64,000 nt of DNA from Paracidovorax wautersii (GTDB taxonomy: Bacteria; Pseudomonadota; Gammaproteobacteria; Burkholderiales; Burkholderiaceae_C): assembly GCA_009912175.1 (NCBI GenBank), contig WNDQ01000011.1, forward strand, positions 1 to 64,000. The letters are read 5' to 3'. The notes beneath the pieces were generated by a model that searched no databases, was not told the origin of the DNA, and saw nothing but the letters and a program-made list of their open reading frames with translations. Shown in pieces: positions 17,910-25,534 of this stretch (position 1 is the first letter of the stretch; the number at the start of each line of letters is the position of its first letter). A program made the translations under genes and the position numbers.

Positions 17910-19028
17910 ATGAACCTTCTGCCCCGCCGACTCGGCATGCTCGGCCTGCAGGCCGTCCTGGCCTGCGCGGCCGCCAGCGTGCATGCCGCCGAGCCCACGC
18001 CTGCGCCCACCACGCCTGTCCAGGGCGACTGGATCGTCAAGGACTTCCGTTTCCACGACGGCCAGACGCTGCCGGAACTGCGCCTGCACTACACCACCGT
18101 GGGCAACCCCGCTGGCGAGCCCGTGCTGGTGCTGCACGGCACGCTGCAGTCGGGCGCGGCCATGACCGGCCCGCGTTTTGGCGGCGAGCTGTTCGGCCCG
18201 GGCCAGCCGCTCGACGCCCGCCGCTACTACGTCATCCTGCCCGACGCCATCGGCACCGGCCAGTCCAGCAAGCCCTCCGACGGCCTGCGCACCGGCTTTC
18301 CGCGCTACAACTACGACGACATGGTGCGCGCGCAATACCGCCTGGTTACCGAGAAGCTGGGCGTGCGGCATTTGCGCTTGGTCATCGGCAATTCGATGGG
18401 CGGCATGCAAACGTGGATGTGGGCCCAGCAATACCCCGGCATGATGGACATCGCCGTGCCCATGGCCTCGCTGCCCGTGGCCATGTCCGGACGCAACTGG
18501 ATGCTGCGGCGCATGCTGGCCGAATCGATCCGCCGCGACCCGCTGTGGAAGGACGGCAACTACACCGAACAGCCGCCGAGCCTCAAGTTCGCCTCCACCT
18601 TCTTCGCCCTGGCCACCAGCGGCGGCGACCAGGCGCTCTACCAGCAAGCACCCACCCGCGCCCAGGCCGACCGCGTGGTCGACGAGCGGCTGCAGGCCGC
18701 GTTCGTGGGCGACGCCAACGACCACATCTACCAGTGGGAATCGTCGGGCGACTACGACGCCTCGGCCGGACTCGAAAACATCCGCGCCACGCTGCTGGCC
18801 ATCAACTCCAGCGACGACGAGCGCAACCCGCCCAGTCTCGGCGTGCTCGACCGCGAGATCCGGCGCGTGCCGCGCGGCAGCGTCCTCATCATCCCCGGCA
18901 GCCCCGACACCTCGGGCCACGGCACCACGGGCAACGCGCGTTTCTGGAAACAGAATCTGGCCGAGCTGCTGGCCACGGCGCCGCGTCTGCAGCCGCAGGC
19001 CGAGCCGGCCGCGGCAACGCCGCGCTGA
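17910..19028 (+). CDS. Secreted alpha/beta hydrolase of the homoserine acetyltransferase (MetX-like) fold
   Basis: A 372-residue protein with an N-terminal signal peptide (about residues 1-28, cut near HAAEP), so it is probably periplasmic. The fold is that of MetX-like alpha/beta hydrolases: LVLHGTLQSGAAM, PDAIGTGQSSKPSDG, and the nucleophile elbow GNSMGGMQTWMWAQQYP (Ser at about 151). The acid and His lie in the C-terminal part (His in SPDTSGHGTTGNARFW). Cytoplasmic MetX lacks a signal peptide, so a biosynthetic role is unlikely; it is better called an esterase or acyltransferase of unknown substrate. The ATG at 17910 is chosen for the signal peptide. Confidence 0.8.
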   Translation: MNLLPRRLGMLGLQAVLACAAASVHAAEPTPAPTTPVQGDWIVKDFRFHDGQTLPELRLHYTTVGNPAGEPVLVLHGTLQSGAAMTGPRFGGELFGPGQPLDARRYYVILPDAIGTGQSSKPSDGLRTGFPRYNYDDMVRAQYRLVTEKLGVRHLRLVIGNSMGGMQTWMWAQQYPGMMDIAVPMASLPVAMSGRNWMLRRMLAESIRRDPLWKDGNYTEQPPSLKFASTFFALATSGGDQALYQQAPTRAQADRVVDERLQAAFVGDANDHIYQWESSGDYDASAGLENIRATLLAINSSDDERNPPSLGVLDREIRRVPRGSVLIIPGSPDTSGHGTTGNARFWKQNLAELLATAPRLQPQAEPAAATPR

Positions 19029-19108
19029 TCGACACGGGCCTGACCCACAACGCCTGCGGCCCCGCCCCGCGCGGGGCGTCACGGTGGCGACGCTGCTTGC
19101 CCGCCAGA

Positions 19109-19124
19109 TGGTATGGGCCTTGCT
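19109..19124 (+). promoter_or_regulatory. Sigma-54 promoter upstream of the gamma-glutamyltransferase gene
   Basis: TGGTAT-N5-TTGCT, with GG (19110-19111) and GC (19122-19123) exactly 10 bases apart, as the -24/-12 rule requires. Predicted start near 19135. A GC-rich dyad CGCCCC-GCGC-GGGGCG at 19063-19078 lies upstream where an enhancer site could be. Confidence 0.6.
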
Positions 19125-19245
19125 TATAGTGGTTCCGTCTCATGAGGACAGCCCCTGCCGGCGGCAGTCGTCCTCGGGGACCCGCCCTGAAGACTGAACA
19201 CCCGTTCACGATCTTCACGACCGCCCATTCCTCCTCCAACAAAGA

Positions 19246-21267
19246 ATGACTTCCTTGAAAAGATCCAGCCTGTGGCTGCTGGCCCCTGCTGCGCTGACCG
19301 TCGCACTGGCCGGCTGCTGGGGTGACTCCAGCTCCAACTCCAGCGACAACAACGCAGGCACGACACCCATCGACACGACCGTCGTCGACAGCAACGCCGA
19401 CAGCTGCTCGGTGCTGTCCGACTCCGGCTCGGCCGTGGTGGTCGGCTCCGGTCTGAGCGGCGACCCTTCCGCGCCGGAGCCCTCGTCGGGCTACCGGCTG
19501 GGCTACCAGGCCAAATATTCGAGCAAGTACATGGTCGTGGCCAACACCCCGCTGGCGACCAAGGCCGGCTGCGACATCCTGAAGGCCGGTGGCACCGCCG
19601 CCGACGCGGCCGTGGCGGTGCAGGCCGTGCTGGGGCTGGTCGAGCCGCAGTCCAGCACCATCGCCGGCAGCGCCTTCATGCTGTACTACGACGCGGCCAG
19701 CAAGACCGTGTCGGCCTACGATGGCCGCGAATCGGCACCCGCTGCCGCCACCAACTTCTACCTGGCGCGCCAGAACCAGGACGACGCCGGCTCGGCCCCG
19801 CCCGTGCCCAACGCCCGCCGCAGCGGCCGCTCCATCGGCGTGCCCGGCGTGCTGCGCATGCTGGAGATGGCCCACAACGAACACGGGAAGCTGCAGTGGA
19901 GCCAGCTGTTCGACAACGGCATCAGCCTGGCCAGCCAGGGCTTCAAGGTGCCCTCGCGCCTGGCCGACGCCATCAACAGCAACGCCACCAACCTGGCGCT
20001 GGACGCCAACGCCATGGCGACCTACTTCCATGCCGACGGCACGCCCTATGCGCGCGGCGAAACCATGACCAACGTGGCCTACGCCACCACGCTCAAGGCG
20101 ATTGCCAGCGGCGGCGCCAACGCGCTGCACACCGGCCCGATCGCGCAGGCCATCATCGACAAGGCCGCCCAGAGCGTGGGCGACGACGCGGCCAAGACCC
20201 CCATCACACCCAGCCTGATGACGCTGGCCGACCTGGCCGGCTACCAGGCCAAGAAACGCACCGCCGTCTGCACCACCTATCGTGCGTACTACGTCTGTGG
20301 CATGCCGCCGCCGTCGTCCGGCGGCATCGGCGTGGCACAGACGCTGGGCATTCTGGAGAACTTCGACCTCTCGCAATACCCGCCCACCGACCCGACCAAC
20401 GAAGGCGGCGTGCCCAGTGTGATGGGCGTGCACCTGGTCACCGAAGCCGAGCGCCTAGCCTACGCCGACCGCGACAAGTACGTGGCCGACACCGACTACA
20501 TCCCGCTGCCCGGCAACGGTATGTCGACCATGGTCGACAAGGCCTACCTGAAGAATCGCGCCAGCCTCATCAGCACGACGGCCAGCATGGGCGTGGCCTC
20601 CGCGGGTGATCTGGGCGCCATTCCGCAAGGCGTGGACACCACGGTCGAGCACGGCACCACGCACTTCTCCATCGTCGACACCTACGGCAACGTGGTCTCG
20701 ATGACGACCACCGTCGAGTCGAGCATGGGCTCCTTCCACATGGTCGACGGCTTCCTGCTGACCAACCAGCTGACCGACTTCGCGGCCTCGCCCACCGACA
20801 GCAACGGCCTGCTGGTCGCCAACCGCGTGGCCCCCGGCAAGCGCCCGCGCAGCACCATGGCGCCCACGCTGGTGTTCAAGGGCACCGAGCCGGGCGACTT
20901 CCTGATGGCCACCGGCTCGCCGGGCGGCGGCACCATCATCCAGTATGTGGTCAAGACTCTGGTGGGCACACTGGACTGGGGCCTCGACGCACAGCAAGCC
21001 ACCTCGCTCGTCGACTTCGGTGCCAGCAACAGCCGCACGACCAACGTTGACGGCTCCAACGCCAAGACCGCGACCAACACGGCTGGAACCCTGGACCTGA
21101 CCGGCCTGGTGACCGGGCTGACCACTCTGGGGCACACCGTCTCGACCAGCGCGCAGTCCAGCGGCATCTCCACCATCATGCGCGTCAACAAGGACGGCGC
21201 CGTCAAGCTCGAAGGCGGCGTCGACCCGCGCCGCGAAGGCATCGTGCTGGGCGACGGCGCGCTCTGA
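19246..21267 (+). CDS. ggt: Gamma-glutamyltransferase, lipoprotein-anchored
   Basis: Removes the gamma-glutamyl group from glutathione and related compounds, releasing amino-acid nitrogen and cysteine outside the cytoplasm. 673 residues, longer than the usual 580 or so because of a lipobox (LTVALAGC, Cys about 24) and a Ser/Asn-rich linker after it. The proenzyme cleavage site and nucleophile are in EHGTTHFSIVDTYGNVVSM (about residue 470), and the small subunit carries PGKRPRSTMAPTLVFKG and TGSPGGGTIIQYV. Self-cleavage into two chains is expected from the family. A sigma-54 promoter precedes it, suggesting nitrogen control. A strong terminator follows. Confidence 0.93.
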   Translation: MTSLKRSSLWLLAPAALTVALAGCWGDSSSNSSDNNAGTTPIDTTVVDSNADSCSVLSDSGSAVVVGSGLSGDPSAPEPSSGYRLGYQAKYSSKYMVVANTPLATKAGCDILKAGGTAADAAVAVQAVLGLVEPQSSTIAGSAFMLYYDAASKTVSAYDGRESAPAAATNFYLARQNQDDAGSAPPVPNARRSGRSIGVPGVLRMLEMAHNEHGKLQWSQLFDNGISLASQGFKVPSRLADAINSNATNLALDANAMATYFHADGTPYARGETMTNVAYATTLKAIASGGANALHTGPIAQAIIDKAAQSVGDDAAKTPITPSLMTLADLAGYQAKKRTAVCTTYRAYYVCGMPPPSSGGIGVAQTLGILENFDLSQYPPTDPTNEGGVPSVMGVHLVTEAERLAYADRDKYVADTDYIPLPGNGMSTMVDKAYLKNRASLISTTASMGVASAGDLGAIPQGVDTTVEHGTTHFSIVDTYGNVVSMTTTVESSMGSFHMVDGFLLTNQLTDFAASPTDSNGLLVANRVAPGKRPRSTMAPTLVFKGTEPGDFLMATGSPGGGTIIQYVVKTLVGTLDWGLDAQQATSLVDFGASNSRTTNVDGSNAKTATNTAGTLDLTGLVTGLTTLGHTVSTSAQSSGISTIMRVNKDGAVKLEGGVDPRREGIVLGDGAL

Positions 21268-21286
21268 TCGCCCGCCGCAACACGAA

Positions 21287-21314
21287 GAAAGGAGCCGCGA
21301 GGCTCCTTTCTTTT
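21287..21314 (+). terminator. Terminator of ggt
   Basis: Perfect 10-bp stem GAAAGGAGCC (21287-21296) with GGCTCCTTTC (21301-21310), GCGA tetraloop, then TTTT. It also faces the end of the convergent oxygenase gene. Confidence 0.9.
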
Positions 21315-21330
21315 GGGCGGAGAGCCGCCC

Positions 21331-22332
21331 TCAGTACTTGTTCGAGAAGTTCGCCGAGATACGCTGGCGCAGGTAGTCGGCACCGGTGATCGGCGGGTAC
21401 TTCTTGCCCGGCCCTTCGATCACTGCGTCTTCATTGGCCTGGCAGAAAAAGGCCAGGCTGTAGCGCGCGCCCTGGTATTCGCCGGGCTTGGGATTGCGCA
21501 CACGATGGAAGTTGGACGGCAACTGGTCGTCGCTCCAGCGCGTGAGCATGTCGCCGATGTTGCAGGTGATCACGCCCTCGATGGGCTCGACGGAGGTCCA
21601 CTGCTGGCCGTCCATCTCTTTGCCCGGCAGCACCTGCAGGCCACCCTGGCCGGCGCGCTGGAACAGCAGCGTCAGGCAGTCGAAGTCGGTATGGGCGCCG
21701 GCGCGCCACAGGCCCAGTTCGTCCTTCAGGGCCGGGTCGACCGCGAAGTAATGCAGCATGCGCAGCGTGCTCTGGTAGGCCGGCACGGCCGGGTCATGCG
21801 CGCGCGTGAAGAAGTCGGCACCGAAACCCAACTTGTAGGCAAAGCAGGACAGCAGTTGCATGCCCACCGTCCAGCATTGGCGCTCGAAGTGCAGCGTGGC
21901 TTCACGAAAACCGGGCAGCTCGGCCTCGGTAGGCCACAGGCCGTCCATGCGCGGGCGCGTGACCTGGTAGGACTCCTTCTGGTCGGGCGTGCGGGTCGAA
22001 GGCCGGATCTGCGCCTTGTGTTCCCAGCCCGCGTTGCGCGTCAGCGGCCACTGGGCCTTGACCTCGCGCGGCAGCGCAAACAGTTGCTCGGCGCGCACGA
22101 AGGCGGCCTGGATGTCGTCCAGCGCGATGCCGTGGTTCTTGACCTGGAAAAAGCCGATGTCGACCGACGCCTGCCAGATTGCCTCGGCGATCTCGGGTTT
22201 GCGGTGCGAGAAGTCGGCCAGGTCGATCACGCGCACCTCGCGCGCTTTTTCCTGGCCCTGCCCGCCCATGCGGGCTTCTTTTTCGAGTTCGCCCAGGGTG
22301 GACCCGGCGGCCTGGATGGTGGTGGTGGTCAT
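21331..22332 (-). CDS. Isopenicillin N synthase-like 2-oxoglutarate/Fe(II) oxygenase
   Basis: A 333-residue non-haem iron oxygenase. The N-terminal DIOX_N part contains VRVIDLADFSHRKPEI and GFFQVKNHGIALDDIQ. The double-stranded beta-helix core has the His-x-Asp of the iron triad in GAHTDFDCLTLLFQ (about 219-221), the distal His in LPSNFHRVRNPKPGEYQG, and the R-x-S co-substrate motif in ARYSLAFF. Relatives are annotated as 2-oxobutyrate oxidases or purine-pathway oxygenases; the substrate is not known. ATG at 22332 fits the reading frame; longer starts add low-complexity sequence. It is divergent from the NMT1-type binding protein, and each has a sigma-54 promoter in the shared gap. Confidence 0.88.
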   Translation of the reverse strand: MTTTTIQAAGSTLGELEKEARMGGQGQEKAREVRVIDLADFSHRKPEIAEAIWQASVDIGFFQVKNHGIALDDIQAAFVRAEQLFALPREVKAQWPLTRNAGWEHKAQIRPSTRTPDQKESYQVTRPRMDGLWPTEAELPGFREATLHFERQCWTVGMQLLSCFAYKLGFGADFFTRAHDPAVPAYQSTLRMLHYFAVDPALKDELGLWRAGAHTDFDCLTLLFQRAGQGGLQVLPGKEMDGQQWTSVEPIEGVITCNIGDMLTRWSDDQLPSNFHRVRNPKPGEYQGARYSLAFFCQANEDAVIEGPGKKYPPITGADYLRQRISANFSNKY

Positions 22333-22558
22333 GGTGATGCGTTCGTCCCGAAAGCGAGGGACACGCGCCGCCGCAATGCCCGCGCTGCGGGCTGGAATGC
22401 CAGCGGCCATGTCGCTCTTGAAGGTTGTCGAAGGCCCGCCGGCCACGCGCTGGGTGCGCAGGCCGAAGGACCGGCTTCAAGAGCAATGACCGGCCCATGC
22501 AGTCCGTGCCAGCAGCACGGCCATCGAGCTGAACGCTTCTACTCTTGCGTGTGGGGCA

Positions 22559-22574
22559 TGCAAGATGCACGCCA
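22559..22574 (-). promoter_or_regulatory. Sigma-54 promoter for the oxygenase gene
   Basis: On the minus strand TGGCGT-N5-TTGCA, GG at 22573-22572 and GC at 22561-22560, 10 bases between. The predicted start near 22548 is followed at about +4 by the shared 18-mer. Leader to the ATG is about 215 bases. Confidence 0.65.
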
Positions 22575-22655
22575 GTGCCTCGCCCCGTGAACGCCGGCCG
22601 CCAACGCACCATTCGAGGGAGGTATTCACCAAAACGGCCTGTCCTTCGCGTCTGG

Positions 22656-22671
22656 CGTGCGCCCACGCACG
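22656..22671. promoter_or_regulatory. Dyad between the divergent sigma-54 promoters (possible enhancer site)
   Basis: CGTGCG (22656-22661) and CGCACG (22666-22671) around CCCA. It lies about 45 bases upstream of the plus-strand -24 box and about 80 upstream of the minus-strand one, where an NtrC-type activator could serve both. Not a perfect match to any consensus known to me. Confidence 0.35.
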
Positions 22672-22715
22672 GCATTGCGCGGCACCCACGCTGAATGAAG
22701 GCGCTCCAGTCGCAC

Positions 22716-22731
22716 TGGCACGCTTGGTGCT
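22716..22731 (+). promoter_or_regulatory. Sigma-54 promoter for the NMT1-type binding protein
   Basis: TGGCAC-N5-GTGCT, GG at 22717-22718 and GC at 22729-22730 with 10 bases between; the -24 box is perfect and the -12 box has one change. Predicted start near 22742; the shared 18-mer begins at +3. Leader about 130 bases. Confidence 0.65.
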
Positions 22732-22872
22732 TGAACGCCCGCCAGAGTAGAAGCGTTCAGCCCGGCCCGCGGCCGGTGCCCGGAAATTGCTCGAGTCGCC
22801 TCGCGGCGCGCCCAGGCCCAGCCGGCCGGGTCTTGCCGCGGGATCGTTTCCCCTGACGACACGAGTTCCGCC

Positions 22873-23886
22873 ATGCAACGACGCCCCTTTCTCGCCGGCC
22901 TTTGCGCCGCGCCTTTTGCCCTCACCGCCCCGGCCATCCGCGCCCAGGGCAAGCTCACCCCGGTCAAGTTCACGCTCGACTTCCGCGTCACCAGCCAGAC
23001 CTCGCCCTTCTTCCTGGCGCAGGCGCGCGGCTACTACCAGGCAGCAGGGCTGGACGTGAGCATCGACGTCGGCTCGGGCTCGGTTGCCTCCATCACCCGC
23101 GTGGCCAGCGGGGCCTACGACCTGGGCCTGGGCGACCTCAGCTCGCTCGTCGAATTCCAGGCCCAGAACGACGGCGCCTCGCCCGTGCAGGCGGTCTACC
23201 AGTACTACAACCGCGCGCCCTTCGTCATCATCGGCCGCAAGGACCGGGGCATCACCACCGACTTCGCCAGCCTGCAGGGCAAAAAGGTGGCGGCTGCCGC
23301 GGTCGAATCGACGCGCCGCTGCTGGCCCATGGTCGCGCGCCAGCTCGGCGCCTCGCCCGAGCTGTTCCAGTGGATCACCACCGATTTCAGCGCACGCGAC
23401 AACGTCATGGTGCGCGGCGACGTGGATGCCGCCACCTACTTCCACGACTCGGCCGTCTCGCTGTTCGCGCGCATGCCGCCGCAGGACCTGGCCGTGCTCG
23501 AATACACCAAAACGGGGCTGAGCCTGTATGGCAACGCCATCCTGGCGAGCAGCAAACTGATCGCCGAGCGGCCCGAGGTGGTACGCGGCTTTCTGGCCGC
23601 CACCCAGCGCGCGCTGGCCGAGACTTTGGCCGACCCCGAGCCCGCGCTGGCCGCCATCAAGGCGCGTGAAGGCATCCTCAACCTCGACGTGGAACGCCAG
23701 CGCTGGGCCATCACGCGCGGCTACCTTGCCACGCCTGAAACCCAGGCCCACGGCCTGGGCCGGGTGCAGCCCGATCTGCTGCAGCGCCAGATCGACGAGG
23801 TCGCCACCGTTTTCAGCCTGGCACGCAAACCAGCAGCAGGCCAGGTGTTCAATGCCGCGCTGCAACCGGCTGCCGTGAAGGTCTGA
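22873..23886 (+). CDS. NMT1/THI5-like ABC substrate-binding protein
   Basis: A 337-residue periplasmic binding protein with a signal peptide (MQRRPFLAGLCAAPFALTAP, cut near IRAQG). The family pattern KFTLDFRVTSQTSPFFLAQA, GYYQAAGLDVSIDVGSGS and YDLGLGDLSSLVEFQAQ is that of TauA/SsuA/ThiY-type proteins for sulfonates, nitrate or pyrimidine precursors. No cognate ATPase or permease is adjacent; the next gene, five bases on, is a deaminase. It may therefore hand substrate to a transporter encoded elsewhere. Under a sigma-54 promoter, divergent from the oxygenase. Confidence 0.85.
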   Translation: MQRRPFLAGLCAAPFALTAPAIRAQGKLTPVKFTLDFRVTSQTSPFFLAQARGYYQAAGLDVSIDVGSGSVASITRVASGAYDLGLGDLSSLVEFQAQNDGASPVQAVYQYYNRAPFVIIGRKDRGITTDFASLQGKKVAAAAVESTRRCWPMVARQLGASPELFQWITTDFSARDNVMVRGDVDAATYFHDSAVSLFARMPPQDLAVLEYTKTGLSLYGNAILASSKLIAERPEVVRGFLAATQRALAETLADPEPALAAIKAREGILNLDVERQRWAITRGYLATPETQAHGLGRVQPDLLQRQIDEVATVFSLARKPAAGQVFNAALQPAAVKV

Positions 23887-23891
23887 GCACG

Positions 23892-24413
23892 ATGACGACG
23901 CAAGACACGCCCCTGCCCGGCCCCGCCGAGCAAACCATCGACGAGCGCGACGGTCTTTACCTGCGCCGCGCGATCGCCTTGGCCGACCTGGCCCGCGAGC
24001 GCGGCAACCGCCCCTTTGGCTGCGTCATCGTCGCGGCCGACGGCCAGGTCCTGGCCGAAGACCACAACCGCAACGGCGAGACCGGCGACTGCACCGCCCA
24101 TGCCGAAGTCCAGGCCCTGCGCACGGCCACGCCGCGCCACCCGCGCGAAGCGCTGGCCGCCGCCACGCTCTACGCCTCGGGCGAGCCCTGCGTGATGTGC
24201 GCGGGCGCCATCTTCTGGTCCAACATCCGGCGCGTGGTCTTCGGCATCGATGCCGTGCGGCTGCGCCACTTTCGCGGCGAGCGCCTGGACCAGCGCGACG
24301 CCGAACTGTCGTGCCGCGACGTCTTCGCCGCCGCGCCCACGCCCATCGAATGCCTGGGGCCGGCGCTGCTCAGTGAAGCCAGAACCTCGCACGAAGGCGG
24401 CTGGAAGCCCTGA
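23892..24413 (+). CDS. CDA-fold nucleobase/nucleoside deaminase (guanine deaminase or TadA-like)
   Basis: A 173-residue zinc deaminase of the cytidine deaminase fold. The zinc and catalytic motifs are CTAHAEVQAL (His-Ala-Glu, about 72-74) and GEPCVMCAGAIFWSNI (PCxxC, about 100-104). RPFGCVIVAADGQVLAEDHN is the usual start of the fold. It is co-transcribed with the binding protein upstream (5-base gap) and ends 94 bases before the BMP importer, so a substrate-catabolic role, such as guanine or another aminated base, is more likely than tRNA editing. The essential TadA would be encoded elsewhere. Confidence 0.85.
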   Translation: MTTQDTPLPGPAEQTIDERDGLYLRRAIALADLARERGNRPFGCVIVAADGQVLAEDHNRNGETGDCTAHAEVQALRTATPRHPREALAAATLYASGEPCVMCAGAIFWSNIRRVVFGIDAVRLRHFRGERLDQRDAELSCRDVFAAAPTPIECLGPALLSEARTSHEGGWKP

Positions 24414-24438
24414 GCCCCAATACCACGTACACGTTGAA

Positions 24439-24454
24439 TGGCATAGCTCTTGCA
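24439..24454 (+). promoter_or_regulatory. Sigma-54 promoter of the BMP importer operon
   Basis: TGGCAT-N5-TTGCA, GG at 24440-24441 and GC at 24452-24453 with 10 bases between; all core -24/-12 bases match. Start predicted near 24465, 43 bases before the ATG at 24508. This is the best sigma-54 match in the window. Confidence 0.75.
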
Positions 24455-24507
24455 GCCGAACCCCAGGCATCACTCGCCACGCTTTCACCTGACCACCGAG
24501 GACGACC

Positions 24508-25509
24508 ATGAACAACCGCCGCTTTTTCACCCTGAGCCTGGCCTTGCTGGCCACTGCCACGCTGGGCACGCACGGCCTGGTTTATGCCCAGAGCGCCGGC
24601 AAGAAGATCAAGGTCGACGCCATCTACTCGGTGCCCTACGAACAGCAATGGGTCGGCCGCATCCACCAGGCCCTCAAGGCGGCCGAGGCGCGCGGCGAGA
24701 TCGAATACAAGTCCACCGAAAGCATCGCCAACGCCGACTACGAGCGTGTGGTGCGCGAATACGCCATGCAGGGCCAGGACCTGATCGTAGGCGAGGCCTT
24801 CCCGGTCAAGGCCGCCATGCGCAAGGTCGCGCGCGACTTTCCCAAGACCGCCTTCCTGATGGGCTCGTCGGGCAAGCCGGTCCAGCCCAACTTCTCGGTC
24901 TTCGACAACTACATCCAGGAGCCCGCCTACCTCAGTGGCATGGTCGCCGGGGGCATTACCCGCACCCACAAGATCGGCCTGGTGGGCGGCTACCCGATTC
25001 CCGAGGTCAACCGGCTCATGAACGCCTTCATGGCGGGCGCGCGCGAAGTCGATCCGCAGGTCACCTTCAGCATCAGCTTCATCAACAGCTGGTTCGACCC
25101 GCCCAAGGCCAAGGAGGCGACCTTCGCCATGATCGACGCCGGTGCCGACGTGATGTATGCCGAGCGCTTCGGCGTGGCCGACGCCGCCAAGGAGCGCGGC
25201 AAGCTGGTGATCGGCAACGTCATCAACACGCAGCCGCAGTACCCGGACAACGTGGTGGCCTCGGCGCTGTGGCACTTCGAGTCGACGGTCAACCACGCCA
25301 TCGCGCAGGTCAAGGCCGGCACCTTCAAGGGCGAGGAATACGGCATCTACTCGCACATGAAATACGGCGGCGCGTCGCTGGCGCCGCTGGGCACCTTCGC
25401 GTCCAAGGTACCGGCCGACCTCCAGGCCCGGGTCACGGCCCGGGAGGCCGACATCCAGTCCGGCAAGTTCGTCGTCAAGATCGACGACAGCGCCCCCAAG
25501 GCCAAGTGA
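24508..25509 (+). CDS. BMP-family ABC substrate-binding protein
   Basis: A 333-residue periplasmic protein of the basic membrane protein (BMP/PnrA) family, which bind purine nucleosides or bases. Signal peptide at about 1-28 (ends VYAQS). Family segments: KVDAIYSVPYEQQWVGRIHQ, AMQGQDLIVGEAFPVKAAM, NYIQEPAYLSGMVAGGITRT, KIGLVGGYPIPEVNRLMNAF and DAGADVMYAERFGVADAAKE. It leads an operon with a double ATPase and two permeases; the three following genes complete the importer. Purine-type substrate is supported by the family and by the deaminase next door. Confidence 0.93.
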   Translation: MNNRRFFTLSLALLATATLGTHGLVYAQSAGKKIKVDAIYSVPYEQQWVGRIHQALKAAEARGEIEYKSTESIANADYERVVREYAMQGQDLIVGEAFPVKAAMRKVARDFPKTAFLMGSSGKPVQPNFSVFDNYIQEPAYLSGMVAGGITRTHKIGLVGGYPIPEVNRLMNAFMAGAREVDPQVTFSISFINSWFDPPKAKEATFAMIDAGADVMYAERFGVADAAKERGKLVIGNVINTQPQYPDNVVASALWHFESTVNHAIAQVKAGTFKGEEYGIYSHMKYGGASLAPLGTFASKVPADLQARVTAREADIQSGKFVVKIDDSAPKAK

Positions 25510-25534
25510 CACGCCGCCCACGGCCCCTGTGCCC

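Larger units (their letters stand above)
22528..22761. repeat. Inverted repeat containing two mirrored sigma-54 promoters
   Basis: The 18-mer AGAGTAGAAGCGTTCAGC lies at 22744-22761 and, inverted, at 22528-22545, identical at every base. A second short inverted pair (22571-22578 with 22712-22719, GCCAGTGC and its complement) covers the -24 regions. Each arm is thus a promoter plus its first 20 or so transcribed bases. No flanking target duplication is seen. The rest of the 540-base gap (22333-22872) shows no coding sequence. Confidence 0.75.

Noticed and set aside
22528-22761. MITE bounded by 18-bp inverted repeats
   Set aside because: No target-site duplication, and the repeats fall precisely on promoter starts, so a promoter duplication explains them better.
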